A stretch of DNA of 64,000 nt, taken from contig NZ_NKJI01000004.1 in NCBI RefSeq assembly GCF_002277815.1, positions 310,001 through 374,000 of the forward strand, given 5' to 3'. Below are positions 19,438-27,954 of this stretch, in pieces. This DNA comes from Pseudomonas sp. ERMR1:02. GTDB lineage: Bacteria > Pseudomonadota > Gammaproteobacteria > Pseudomonadales > Pseudomonadaceae. A program made the translations under genes and the position numbers. Each line of letters opens with the position of its first letter. The stretch's first letter is position 1. A model generated the notes under the pieces. It did not search any database. It was not told where the DNA came from and saw only the letters and a list, made by a program, of their open reading frames with translations.

Positions 19438-20832
19438 ATGGCCGTATTTGCCCATTCCGTCGGCGCCCAGACCTATCGCTTCGACAGCCTCAAGGAAGTG
19501 ATGGCCAAAGCCAGCCCGGCGCGTTCCGGGGACTTTCTGGCCGGTGTCGCCGCCCTCAACGATGGTGAGCGCGTTGCCGCGCAGATGGCCTTGGCCGACA
19601 TTCCGCTGAGCTACTTCCTGCAGGAAGTACTGATTCCCTACGAGGAAGATGAAGTCACCCGCCTGATCATTGACACCCACGACAGGCAGGCTTTCGCGGT
19701 CGTCAGCCACCTCACCGTCGGCGGATTTCGCGACTGGCTGCTCAGCGATGCCGCCGACGAACATGTCCTGCGCACCCTCGCTCCCGGCCTGACCCCGGAA
19801 ATGGTGGCCGCCGTATCGAAGATCATGCGCGTGCAGGATCTTGTACTGGTGGCGCAGAAAATTCGTGTGGTCACGCAATTTCGCGGCACCCTCGGTCTGC
19901 GCGGGCGGTTATCCACACGCCTGCAGCCGAATCATCCTACAGACGAACCGGCCGGTATCGCCGCGAGCATTCTCGACGGTCTGCTGCACGGTAATGGCGA
20001 TGCCATGATCGGGATCAATCCGGCCACCGACAGCATTGCCTCGATCTGCGCAATGCTGGAAATGCTCGACGCGATCATCCAGCGCTACGAGATTCCGACA
20101 CAGGCCTGTGTGCTGACCCATGTCACCACGTCAATCGAAGCGGTCAATCGCGGTGTCCCACTGGATCTGGTATTCCAGTCAATCGCCGGCACCGAGGCGG
20201 CCAACGCCAGCTTCGGCATCAATTTGAATGTGCTGAAGGAAGGTTACGACGCCGGATTAAGCCTCAATCGCGGCACGCTCGGCCAAAACATGATGTATTT
20301 CGAAACCGGCCAGGGCAGCGCCCTGTCGGCCAACGCCCACCATGGCGTCGATCAGCAGACCTGCGAAACCCGGGCCTACGCTGTAGCGCGACATTTCAAC
20401 CCGTTTCTGGTTAACACCGTCGTAGGATTTATCGGCCCGGAATACCTCTACAACGGCAAACAAATCATCCGCGCCGGCCTCGAAGACCACTTCTGCGGCA
20501 AGCTGTTGGGCGTGCCGATGGGCTGCGATATCTGTTACACCAATCATGCCGAAGCCGACCAGGATGACATGGACACCTTGCTGACCCTGCTGGGCGTGGC
20601 CGGGATCAACTTCATCATGGGGATTCCCGGCTCGGACGACATCATGCTCAATTACCAGACCACGTCGTTCCACGATGCGCTGTATGCCCGCCAAACGCTG
20701 GGGCTCAAGCCTGCGCCGGAATTCGAACAGTGGCTGGCGAAAATGGGCATCTTCACCCAGGCGGACGGCAAGGTTCTCTTCGGCAACAGCCTGCCGCCGG
20801 CCTTTCGCCAGGCCTTGGCGCAATTGGGATGA
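19438..20832 (+). CDS. eutB: Ethanolamine ammonia-lyase large (alpha) subunit
   Basis: Coenzyme-B12-dependent lyase subunit that, with EutC, splits ethanolamine into acetaldehyde and ammonia. It has 464 residues, the normal size. The ATG at 19438 ([20 protein letters not shown]) is preceded by AGAGGA. Visible motifs are [17 protein letters not shown], the substrate-barrel segment [36 protein letters not shown] and [20 protein letters not shown]. No carboxysome or reactivase (eutA) genes are nearby, as usual in Pseudomonas. Confidence 0.96.
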   Translation: MAVFAHSVGAQTYRFDSLKEVMAKASPARSGDFLAGVAALNDGERVAAQMALADIPLSYFLQEVLIPYEEDEVTRLIIDTHDRQAFAVVSHLTVGGFRDWLLSDAADEHVLRTLAPGLTPEMVAAVSKIMRVQDLVLVAQKIRVVTQFRGTLGLRGRLSTRLQPNHPTDEPAGIAASILDGLLHGNGDAMIGINPATDSIASICAMLEMLDAIIQRYEIPTQACVLTHVTTSIEAVNRGVPLDLVFQSIAGTEAANASFGINLNVLKEGYDAGLSLNRGTLGQNMMYFETGQGSALSANAHHGVDQQTCETRAYAVARHFNPFLVNTVVGFIGPEYLYNGKQIIRAGLEDHFCGKLLGVPMGCDICYTNHAEADQDDMDTLLTLLGVAGINFIMGIPGSDDIMLNYQTTSFHDALYARQTLGLKPAPEFEQWLAKMGIFTQADGKVLFGNSLPPAFRQALAQLG

Positions 20833-21665
20833 GTGTTGATATGGAAAAAATACCCTTCGATCCACACAACCCATGGCTGGAGCTGCGACGTCTGACGCCG
20901 GCACGCATTGCCTTGGGCCGCACCGGCACCAGCATGCCCACCCGCGCACAGCTGGACTTTCAATACGCCCATGCCCAGGCGCGGGATGCGGTGCATTTGC
21001 CATTCGATCACACGGCCTTGCGCTCGCAACTAGCTGAACGCGGACATAAAAGCGTTTTGTTGCATAGTGCGGCAATAGACCGGAACAGTTACCTGCAACG
21101 CCCCGATCTGGGGCGAAAGCTAAGCACCGAGTCGGCACAGGCTTTGCGCGACCACGCTACGGACTATCCTGGCGGGGTCGATTTGGTCATCGTGGTAGCC
21201 GATGGTTTGTCAGCATTGGCGGTGCACCGCCATACCCTGCCATTTCTGGCGCGGCTGGAAGAACAGATCCGCGCCGAAAACTGGTCCGTAGCCCCGGTGG
21301 TCCTGGTGGAACAGGGTCGCGTCGCAGTAGCCGACGAAATCGGCGAACTGCTGGGTGCAAAAATGACGGTAATCCTTATTGGCGAACGCCCTGGCCTCAG
21401 CTCGCCAGACAGCCTGGGCTTATATTTCACCTACAATCCAAAAGTTGGCCTCACGGACGCCTACCGCAACTGCATCTCCAACGTGCGCCTTGAAGGATTG
21501 AGTTACGGCATGGCGGCTCACCGATTGCTGTATTTGATGCGCGAGGCGTGTCGACGGCAGCTGTCGGGGGTCAATCTGAAGGATGAAGCGCAAGTTCAGA
21601 CGCTGGAGTCGGACGCAGGAGCGGACCTGAAAGGAAACTTCCTGCTTAGCCCGCCGGATGCCTGA
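20829..21665 (+). CDS. eutC: Ethanolamine ammonia-lyase small (beta) subunit
   Basis: 278 residues. The ATG overlaps the eutB stop (ATGA), giving coupled translation. [19 protein letters not shown] at the start and [19 protein letters not shown] near residue 200 are conserved EutC sequences involved in cobalamin and subunit contacts. It is the last gene of the ethanolamine run. Confidence 0.95.
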   Translation: MSVDMEKIPFDPHNPWLELRRLTPARIALGRTGTSMPTRAQLDFQYAHAQARDAVHLPFDHTALRSQLAERGHKSVLLHSAAIDRNSYLQRPDLGRKLSTESAQALRDHATDYPGGVDLVIVVADGLSALAVHRHTLPFLARLEEQIRAENWSVAPVVLVEQGRVAVADEIGELLGAKMTVILIGERPGLSSPDSLGLYFTYNPKVGLTDAYRNCISNVRLEGLSYGMAAHRLLYLMREACRRQLSGVNLKDEAQVQTLESDAGADLKGNFLLSPPDA

Positions 21666-21778
21666 ACCGCTCGCGCATTGCACATTCGTTCCAACTTCAG
21701 GCAGGATCGACGCACGGCTCCAGGGTTTCCCGTCGCCGTCCAAGCATGCAAGACAGCCACTTGAAGACGAGACCTACC

Positions 21779-22240
21779 ATGCGGATTATTCAAGCGACCC
21801 TCGAACACCTGGATCTGCTGACCCCGTTGTTCGTCAAATATCGCGAGTTTTATGGTTCCCTGCCGTATCCGGACTCGTCCCGGGCGTTCCTCGAAAAACG
21901 CCTGCGCCGTAAGGAATCGGTGATCTATCTGGCCCTGTCCGATGAGGACGACAATAAACTGATGGGGTTTTGTCAGTTGTACCCCAGCTTTTCTTCGCTT
22001 TCGCTCAAACGCGTCTGGATTCTCAATGACATCTATGTCGCCGAAGACGCCCGTCGCCAGTTAGTGGCAGACCACCTGATCCGCACAGCAAAGAAAATGG
22101 CCAAGGAAACCAATGCCGTGCGCATGCGTGTGTCCACCAGCAGCAACAACGAAGTCGCGCAAAGAACCTACGAATCCATTGGATTCAAGGAAGACACCCA
22201 GTTCAAGAACTACGTGTTACCGATCAGCGACGAGTTGTAA
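21779..22240 (+). CDS. GNAT-family N-acetyltransferase
   Basis: 153 residues starting MRIIQATLEHLDLLTPLFVK. The GNAT fold is visible: WILNDIYVAEDARRQLVADH (beta-4 and the acetyl-CoA loop, here RRQLVA instead of the usual RxxGxG/A) and SSNNEVAQRTYESIGFKED (C-terminal core). Substrate unknown. It follows the eutC stop by about 110 bp and lies in the position of a GNAT gene downstream of eutC in P. aeruginosa. Confidence 0.88.
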   Translation: MRIIQATLEHLDLLTPLFVKYREFYGSLPYPDSSRAFLEKRLRRKESVIYLALSDEDDNKLMGFCQLYPSFSSLSLKRVWILNDIYVAEDARRQLVADHLIRTAKKMAKETNAVRMRVSTSSNNEVAQRTYESIGFKEDTQFKNYVLPISDEL

Positions 22241-22258
22241 GCCGACAATTGATAACCC

Positions 22259-22386
22259 TGTAGGAGCAGCCGGTCGACGCTCGATTGCTCGCGAAGGTTG
22301 TGAACATAAGCCCGTAAAACCAGATGCCCAGCGACGCCCTTTGGTTTTTTTCGCGAGCAATCGAGCGTCGACCGGCTGCTCCTACA
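22259..22386. repeat. Large REP-like element with perfect 37-bp arms
   Basis: Arms 22259-22295 and 22350-22386 are exact inverted copies beginning TGTAGGAGCAGCCGGTCGAC. The 54-bp centre resembles that of the element at 59746-59844 (CCAGATGCCCAGCG is shared). Confidence 0.93.
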
Positions 22387-22443
22387 GTCGCGCCCTCGAC
22401 ATCCCTCGCTACAATCTCGACGCGTTTTTCACTTCCCAAATCG

Positions 22444-22449
22444 TATAAT
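22444..22449 (+). promoter_or_regulatory. Candidate -10 box upstream of the DedA gene
   Basis: TATAAT at 22444-22449, about 104 bp upstream of the DedA start. No convincing -35 box is seen. An inverted repeat at 22467-22498 (GTAAGA...CTACA / TGTAG TCTTAC) lies downstream and would fold in the 5' leader. Confidence 0.45.
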
Positions 22450-22552
22450 GCCGATCTTTCCGGCTTGTAAGAAAAACTACACCCGTCTGTAGTCTTACGC
22501 GAAGTCATCCGCACAGGCCTGCCGAGTCGGGCCGTCATCACAGGTGCTCTAC

Positions 22553-23209
22553 ATGGATTTCAACCCGCTCGATCTAATCTTGCATCTCGATGTCTACCTT
22601 GATTTGCTGGTTACCAACTACGGGCCATGGATCTACGCCATTCTGTTTATGGTGATTTTCTGTGAAACCGGCCTGGTGGTTATGCCCTTCCTGCCGGGCG
22701 ACTCGCTGCTGTTTATCGCCGGCGCCGTTGCTGCCGGTGGCGGCATGGACCCGGTGTTGCTAGGCGGTTTGCTGATGCTCGCGGCGATTCTGGGTGACAG
22801 CACCAACTACATCATCGGACGAACGGCCGGCGAGCGATTGTTCCGCAACCCGAATTCGAAAATTTTCCGTCGCGACTACCTGCAACAAACCCACGATTTC
22901 TATGACAAGCACGGTGGCAAAACCGTGACCCTGGCACGCTTCCTGCCCATCATCCGCACCTTTGCGCCGTTCGTCGCCGGTGTAGGAAAAATGCCTTACC
23001 CACGATTCTTCGCCTTCAGCGTATTCGGCACCATCCTTTGGGTCGGAGGCCTTGTGACGCTCGGCTATTTCTTCGGTAACGTACCGTTCATCAAGAAAAA
23101 CCTGTCACTGATGGTGATCGGCATCATAGTGCTGTCACTGCTGCCGATGATCATCAGCGTGATCCGCAGCCGCTTTCGCAGTTCGAACTCCAAAGCCGAA
23201 ACGCGCTGA
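22553..23209 (+). CDS. DedA-family membrane protein
   Basis: 218 residues from the ATG at 22553, which has AGGTG seven bases upstream. It is a VTT/DedA protein with FCETGLVVMPFLPGDSLLF near residue 40, GDSTNYIIGRTAGERLF, and FYDKHGGKTVTLARFLPIIR with the functionally important arginines. It has about five membrane segments and a basic tail. Members of the family help maintain membrane potential and recycle undecaprenyl phosphate; the specific role here is not known. Confidence 0.93.
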   Translation: MDFNPLDLILHLDVYLDLLVTNYGPWIYAILFMVIFCETGLVVMPFLPGDSLLFIAGAVAAGGGMDPVLLGGLLMLAAILGDSTNYIIGRTAGERLFRNPNSKIFRRDYLQQTHDFYDKHGGKTVTLARFLPIIRTFAPFVAGVGKMPYPRFFAFSVFGTILWVGGLVTLGYFFGNVPFIKKNLSLMVIGIIVLSLLPMIISVIRSRFRSSNSKAETR

Positions 23210-23215
23210 TTCGGC

Positions 23216-24028
23216 ATGTGGTCACTCAGTGCGTGGCGACGCCGGCGCACCCTGAACAAGCACCCGATTGCCGATGACATGTGGCAACGGGTGCGCCATC
23301 ACCTGAGTTTTCTCGACGGCATCAGCACCGCCGAAGACCAGTGGCTGCGCGAAGCCTGCGTACTTTTCCTACAAGACAAACACCTGACCGCCCTGCCCGG
23401 TGTCGAACTCCATCAGGAGCAGCGCCTGCTGCTCGCCGCTCAGGCGCAATTGCCGTTGCTGCACCTGGGCGATCTGAACTGGTATCAGGGTTTTCACGAA
23501 ATCGTTCTCTACCCCGACGATTTCCTCAGCCCCCAGCGCCATCGTGACGCCAGTGGTGTCGAGCACGAATGGAACGCTGAGCACAGCGGCGAAGCCTGGC
23601 AGCAGGGGCCAATCATTCTCGCCTGGCCCGGCGTCCTGGCCAGTGGCGGCTGGGAAGGCTACAACCTGGTGATCCACGAACTGGCGCACAAGCTCGACAT
23701 GCTCAACGGCAATGCCAACGGCTTGCCGCCACTGCACGCGGACATGCGGGTCAGTGACTGGGCCAAGGTCATGCAAGAAGCCTACGACGACCTCGACCGA
23801 CAACTGGAGCGTAATCCGCACGCCGAAACCGCCATCGATCCGTATGCCGCAGAAAATCCTGCCGAGTTCTTCGCCGTCACCAGCGAATACTTCTTCAGCG
23901 CCCCGGATTTGCTGCACGAGGCTTATCCACAGGTGTATGTGCAGCTGAAGCTTTTCTATCGGCAGGACCCGCTGGCCCGCCTTCAGCAACTTCTGGCTGA
24001 AGATCCGGTCTACCGGGCCCACGACTAA
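23216..24028 (+). CDS. mtfA: MtfA-type zinc peptidase
   Basis: 270 residues. It contains a gluzincin site: YNLVIHELAHKLDMLNG near residues 155-171 (HExxH as HELAH) with the downstream glutamate in ENPAEFFAVTSEYFF. In enterobacteria MtfA binds the repressor Mlc and has aminopeptidase activity; Pseudomonas lacks the same PTS control, so the partner here is unknown. It begins 6 bp after the DedA stop and is likely cotranscribed. Confidence 0.9.
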   Translation: MWSLSAWRRRRTLNKHPIADDMWQRVRHHLSFLDGISTAEDQWLREACVLFLQDKHLTALPGVELHQEQRLLLAAQAQLPLLHLGDLNWYQGFHEIVLYPDDFLSPQRHRDASGVEHEWNAEHSGEAWQQGPIILAWPGVLASGGWEGYNLVIHELAHKLDMLNGNANGLPPLHADMRVSDWAKVMQEAYDDLDRQLERNPHAETAIDPYAAENPAEFFAVTSEYFFSAPDLLHEAYPQVYVQLKLFYRQDPLARLQQLLAEDPVYRAHD

Positions 24029-24141
24029 GGTCTACACGACTTCTGGTACGTGGCGTCGACACAGGAATATGCCTATAATCGCCGCCACTTTTTGGTCAAT
24101 CCGGCCAAGTGTTTTTGGTCAACTAACGGGGGCAACGCCCA

Positions 24142-24669
24142 ATGAGCTATAGCAAGATTCCGGCTGGCAAAGACCTGCCGAACGACATCTACGTCGCGAT
24201 CGAGATTCCGGCCAACCACGCGCCGATCAAATACGAAATCGACAAAGACAGCGATTGCCTGTTCGTTGACCGTTTCATGGCCACCCCAATGTTCTACCCG
24301 GCCAACTACGGTTACATCCCGAACACCCTGGCTGACGACGGTGATCCCCTCGACGTGCTGGTCGTGACTCCTTACCCGGTTGCTCCAGGCTCCGTGATCC
24401 GCGCCCGTCCAGTCGGCATCCTGAACATGACCGACGACGGCGGCGGCGATGCCAAAGTCATCGCCGTTCCACACGACAAGCTTTCCCAGCTGTACGTGGA
24501 CGTGAAGGAATACACCGATCTGCCAGCCCTGCTGATTCAGCAGATCGAGCACTTCTTCGCGAACTACAAAGATCTCGAAAAAGGCAAATGGGTGAAGATC
24601 GAAGGCTGGGCTGGCGCAGACGCCGCTCGCGAAGCGATCACAAAGTCGGTTGCTGCCTATAAAGGTTAA
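24142..24669 (+). CDS. ppa: Inorganic pyrophosphatase (family I)
   Basis: Hydrolyses pyrophosphate to phosphate in the cytoplasm, pulling biosynthetic reactions forward. It has 175 residues, normal length. The signature [11 protein letters not shown] carries the metal-binding aspartates, preceded by [18 protein letters not shown], and GKWVKIEGW lies near the end. It is followed at once by a strong intrinsic terminator. Confidence 0.97.
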   Translation: MSYSKIPAGKDLPNDIYVAIEIPANHAPIKYEIDKDSDCLFVDRFMATPMFYPANYGYIPNTLADDGDPLDVLVVTPYPVAPGSVIRARPVGILNMTDDGGGDAKVIAVPHDKLSQLYVDVKEYTDLPALLIQQIEHFFANYKDLEKGKWVKIEGWAGADAAREAITKSVAAYKG

Positions 24670-24704
24670 GAAGCAGCTACAAGCTTCTAGCTGCAAGCTT
24701 CAAG

Positions 24705-24731
24705 AAAAACCCCGGTGATCCGGGGTTTTTT
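24705..24731 (+). terminator. Intrinsic terminator of ppa
   Basis: AAAAACCCCGG TGAT CCGGGGTTTTTT, a perfect GC stem with a T tract, 36 bp after the ppa stop. Confidence 0.95.
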
Positions 24732-24753
24732 GTGGGCGCTTGGAAAGTCCCGA

Positions 24754-24812
24754 TTAAACGTCTTGTTTAACACAGCTTGACTCGGTGTATTTTTGTTTAA
24801 AATTCCTCAAAC
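24754..24812. promoter_or_regulatory. Twin candidate operators of the adjacent repressor gene
   Basis: Site 1 at 24754-24770 is the perfect inverted repeat TTAAAC-GTCTT-GTTTAA. Site 2 at 24795-24812 (GTTTAAAATTCCTCAAAC) is a weaker relative. Both lie in the AT-rich leader 90-145 bp upstream of the repressor start; autoregulation is inferred. Confidence 0.4.
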
Positions 24813-24899
24813 ACGTCTTACATCCGGTCGTAAATTTCCCTCGAAATTTGAACGGTTCGTTTATTCAAAGCCTTATGCCGCGTCAGTAGACTCGTGTTT

Positions 24900-25646
24900 A
24901 TGAAAAAGAACACTAGCGGCCCCCGATTCAAAGCGCTCCTTGGAATCGCTAACATCACGACAACCGGGTTTGCCGAGTTCCTGAACACGGCCCCGCAAAA
25001 TGTCCATAACTGGTACACCCGCGGTGTGCCCGCTCACTACATGGAAGAAGTCGCCAGGAAACTGTCCGTCAACAGTGAATGGCTCAAAATCGGCGAGGGA
25101 CCAAAAGACGCCAGGCACCTTCGCCTGCACGACGAATCCGGCAATACCTTCGACGCCCAGGCCATACGCGGCGTCTACACGGTCGTTGAACCCACCGACA
25201 TCGAACTGCCCCTCTATAAAGAAACCTCAACGGTCCCCGGCTCCAGCAAAACCCATGTCATCGAAGATCCCGGCCAATCCATCCGACTGCCCCGCAGCCA
25301 CCTGGACGCCCTGGAAATCAACCACGCCGACGCCATCTGCACCCACATGATCGGTAACAGCATGGCCGAACGCATAGAAGACGGCTCGACCCTGGCCATC
25401 GACCGTGGACTGACCCAGATTGTCGACGGCGAGATTTATGCAATCGAACATGACGGCATGCTGCGAATAAAATACCTGCACCGAATGCCGGGGAACGCGC
25501 TGCGATTGCGTAGCCATAACCGCGAAGACTATCCGGACGAAATCTTCAGGCCCGCGCAAATCGAAGAGCAGAACATCAGAGTATTGGGATGGGTGTTCTG
25601 GTGGTCGACCCTGAACAAACGCAGACCGCCGGTGCCGTTTTTGTGA
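24900..25646 (+). CDS. LexA/CI-type repressor with S24 self-cleavage domain
   Basis: About 248 residues. An N-terminal helix-turn-helix (TGFAEFLNTAPQNVHNWYTR, about residues 21-40) is followed by a linker and a C-terminal peptidase S24 domain with ICTHMIGNSMAERIEDGSTL (catalytic Ser in GNSM) and DGMLRIKYLHRM (catalytic Lys). Such proteins control prophage or pyocin genes and are inactivated through RecA. No phage genes adjoin it, so its target is not visible here. The start is the ATG at 24900; a GTG two codons earlier is possible and no clear Shine-Dalgarno is seen. Confidence 0.88.
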   Translation: MKKNTSGPRFKALLGIANITTTGFAEFLNTAPQNVHNWYTRGVPAHYMEEVARKLSVNSEWLKIGEGPKDARHLRLHDESGNTFDAQAIRGVYTVVEPTDIELPLYKETSTVPGSSKTHVIEDPGQSIRLPRSHLDALEINHADAICTHMIGNSMAERIEDGSTLAIDRGLTQIVDGEIYAIEHDGMLRIKYLHRMPGNALRLRSHNREDYPDEIFRPAQIEEQNIRVLGWVFWWSTLNKRRPPVPFL

Positions 25647-25662
25647 GACTGGGGCGTTTTCA

Positions 25663-25725
25663 TCGCGGGCAAGCCACGCTCCCACAGGTATTGCACAATC
25701 CTGTAGGAACGTGGCTTGCCCGCGA
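25663..25725. repeat. Short REP pair
   Basis: Inverted arms TCGCGGGCAAGCCACGCTCC + CACA at 25663-25686 and its near complement at 25702-25725, 15-bp loop. It is the last REP before the integrated element. Confidence 0.85.
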
Positions 25726-25838
25726 ATGCGATAGAACATTCCCCGAAAACTCCAACCCTTTCCTCAGCCTGAGCGCCCGAATGCTCTAACCCCCACACCA
25801 GACTGGGAATTCCCAAAAAAAATCAGTATGCTGCGCCC

Positions 25839-26013
25839 CACATTTGCGCATCGCCCCGCCACGCGGCCCTGATCGCACCGACAAAGCAGATGATTTTCTC
25901 GCCGAGTCCCACAGCCGGACGCAAGATCCGGGTGTACGTTTTGAAGGCTGGCGCGGTTTACCAAAAATGAACCAAGCCAGTCCCCGAGAAGCCGGCCACA
26001 AGCCGGCTTTTTA
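25839..26013 (+). ncRNA. Candidate small RNA gene used as integration target
   Basis: No convincing coding frame fills 25740-25990. A perfect 12-bp palindrome TGGGAATTCCCA (25804-25815), an A run and a possible -10 box TATGCT (25827-25832) precede about 175 bp of structured-looking GC-rich sequence. It ends in an intrinsic terminator (AAGCCGGC-CACAA-GCCGGCTTTTT, 25989-26013). The terminator is the left part of the 34-bp attachment repeat, so the element leaves the transcript 3' end unchanged. The identity of the RNA is not recognised. Confidence 0.35.
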
Positions 26014-26024
26014 ATGCCTGAAAG
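25991..26024. repeat. Left attachment site (34-bp direct repeat)
   Basis: 34 bp identical to 48587-48620, beginning GCCGGCCACAAGCCGGCTTT and ending TTAATGCCTGAAAG. It contains most of a terminator hairpin. Together with the integrase at the other end it defines a 22.6-kb integrated element. Confidence 0.88.
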
Positions 26025-26061
26025 CCACGCAGAATAAGGGCTTGGCACAAAACACCGTTTT

Positions 26062-26085
26062 CGACCCACACTTTGACCCACACCC
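26062..26085. repeat. Left copy of a 24-bp repeat, candidate integrase arm site
   Basis: Two GACCCACAC units three bases apart. The same 24 bp, in the same orientation, lies at 48450-48473 upstream of the integrase gene. It is 37 bp inside the left attachment site. Confidence 0.6.
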
Positions 26086-26347
26086 AGACGCTGGTTAGCC
26101 TCCATTCTATCGCCTCGATTTCTTTGGCAACGGGCGGCCGCGCTCGACCAATAGCTACCTTCCGGTGAGCCTGAGCGCCGCTGTGCTGACCACTGTCAAG
26201 AAGGCTGTGAAGCAATGCTGAGTCAGCAACCCTAGACGAACTACCTGACCAACTGATACATAGGATGGCTTTTTGAGATTATCGTAAACAGGTAGGCAGT
26301 CATGAGGCTTGAAGACGAGACTCACGACTAGCGACTAAGGATAGCGA

Positions 26348-27397
26348 TTGAATCAATGCCAGACTGACCTAGGAAAGACACCGAATGGGGCCAACGGGCA
26401 TGAGATTGTGCACAAGAGCTTGGCGGTGGAACTCAGCGAGCGGGATCGCGCAGAACTTCATGTACACATAAACGGAGCCATCCCGGTTACGACTATTCAA
26501 GACATCTTTGCGGATGAATTAACGGAGCTGCCGTCTGGTTTCCTGGTTGAGCGGGACATATTACGACACACACCGTGTCAGTCGTTGGCGTCATATCTGA
26601 CCCCTTGGCAGGTGTTGCGGCTCTTCCCCAAAAAACGCGAGAACCTGGATCGTCTATCCTTGGCAGTCGTTACGAGCCTCGCACAGAACAACGTGCGCTT
26701 CGTAGAACTCCGAAGCAGCGTTTTGTACCTTGCTACTCTGCAAAATTGCTCCCCCGCTCAAGCCCTGGAGCGCCTTTTAGAATCGACTAGAGCTGCATCT
26801 GATCGCTTCGGTATGCGTCTCGGACTGGTCCTCACGGTGACACGCGGCGATTACAGCTCGGTTGGCTTGTCCACACTTCTACAGGCCTACAAAGATCTTG
26901 GTGAACCGGGTGATGTGGTGGGGCTTGATCTGGCGGGCGATGAGGAAATTGCCTATCCATCCGAATTACCGTCGCTATTTCGGAAGGCGAAGGATCGATT
27001 CGGACTCGGAATCACCATCCATGCGGGCGAAACTGGTCGAGTGGAAAACGTTCGGGCAGCCGTGGAATTGTTTGGCGCAGATCGTATTGGCCATGGAACG
27101 GCTGCTAGCAAGGACCCTCACCTGCTGGATCTCTTGGCAAAGCAGGATATCTGCATCGAAGTATGCCCAATCAGCAACAGGCTCACCGGGGCTGTTCCTG
27201 TCGACGAGGCCCATCCTCTGTTGGAATTTCGGCGTCACCAGGTCCCTTTCGTAATTTGCTCGGACAACCCAGCGATTCATCAGCGAGGCCTAGCAGATGA
27301 TCATTCGACGGCGATGACCGAGGGACTCTCCGCCAGTGATATTTCCGAACAGTTTGCCGTCGCCAAGCGGTACTCATTCATAGAGGGTCTAAATTGA
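26348..27397 (+). CDS. Adenosine deaminase-family protein (KomA-like)
   Basis: 349 residues of the adenosine/AMP deaminase barrel. Metal ligands are visible as ELHVHING (His38, His40), IHAGE (His225, catalytic Glu228), IGHGT (His249) and CSDNP (Asp306). The usual second Asp of the SDDP motif is Asn307, so substrate choice may be altered. The start is a TTG at 26348 with AAGG seven bases upstream. The next gene overlaps its stop by ATGA-type coupling. In the Kongming anti-phage system the homologous deaminase is reported to turn dAMP into dIMP; that role here is inferred from the gene trio. Confidence 0.85.
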   Translation: MNQCQTDLGKTPNGANGHEIVHKSLAVELSERDRAELHVHINGAIPVTTIQDIFADELTELPSGFLVERDILRHTPCQSLASYLTPWQVLRLFPKKRENLDRLSLAVVTSLAQNNVRFVELRSSVLYLATLQNCSPAQALERLLESTRAASDRFGMRLGLVLTVTRGDYSSVGLSTLLQAYKDLGEPGDVVGLDLAGDEEIAYPSELPSLFRKAKDRFGLGITIHAGETGRVENVRAAVELFGADRIGHGTAASKDPHLLDLLAKQDICIEVCPISNRLTGAVPVDEAHPLLEFRRHQVPFVICSDNPAIHQRGLADDHSTAMTEGLSASDISEQFAVAKRYSFIEGLN

Positions 27398-27954
27398 AAA
27401 TCCGATTCATGTCCGGAAATCAGCACAAGGTCAACGAGGTGCAGCGAATTCTTGCCCCGGTCGGAGTGGAAGTCGTGTCGGTGTCGCGGAAAATTGAAGA
27501 ACTGCAGACCGAGGATGTCCACCGCTTGGTGCGGGACAAGTTAACTAAGGCATTTGAGTCAATAGGTCGCCCGCTCTTCGTCGAGCATACAGGGCTCTAC
27601 CTGAGCGGTCTCAATGGGCTTCCTGCAGGTTTGACCCAGATATTCTGGGACAAGCTGGAGGCAGATCGATTCGTTAAGCTTGTAGCGGGTCTCGAAGATG
27701 CTGCAGTGACCGCAAAAACGGTGCTCGGCTATTGTGATGGGCGCCAGATTCACTTGTTTGAAGGTTCCATCGAGGGAACTGTGCCTCTTGTACCGGCCGG
27801 TCCAACTGACTTTCAATGGGACTGCGTTTTCGTCCCGAACGGGCACACCCAAACTTTCGCTGAGATGGGACCGGCCAAGGACGCTATTTCCATGCGCCGC
27901 AAAGCTCTCGACCAGTTCGCCGAATATCTCAAAACTTGTGAGGGCGTAAGATGA
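27394..27954 (+). CDS. HAM1/RdgB-family protein with altered catalytic site (KomB-like)
   Basis: 186 residues with the fold of ITP/XTP pyrophosphatases: SGNQHKVNEVQRIL at the N-terminus (SGNxxK), a central FVEHTGLYLSGLNGLPAG, DFQWDCVFVP and a C-terminal ISMRRKALDQF. Active enzymes have Asp at the second position of the (D/E)D(S/T) motif and His in the SHR motif; here they are His65 and Met167. The protein may therefore bind a modified nucleotide such as dITP without hydrolysing it, as expected for a sensor. It overlaps the genes on both sides by 4 bp. Confidence 0.85.
   Translation: MKIRFMSGNQHKVNEVQRILAPVGVEVVSVSRKIEELQTEDVHRLVRDKLTKAFESIGRPLFVEHTGLYLSGLNGLPAGLTQIFWDKLEADRFVKLVAGLEDAAVTAKTVLGYCDGRQIHLFEGSIEGTVPLVPAGPTDFQWDCVFVPNGHTQTFAEMGPAKDAISMRRKALDQFAEYLKTCEGVR

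Noticed and set aside
25740..26030. tRNA or tmRNA as the integration target
   Set aside because: No cloverleaf, T-loop or CCA end can be read before the 34-bp repeat; the repeat is a terminator hairpin instead.
25764..26215. Short minus-strand frames across the left attachment site
   Set aside because: They run through a terminator hairpin and the attachment repeat and have no protein features.
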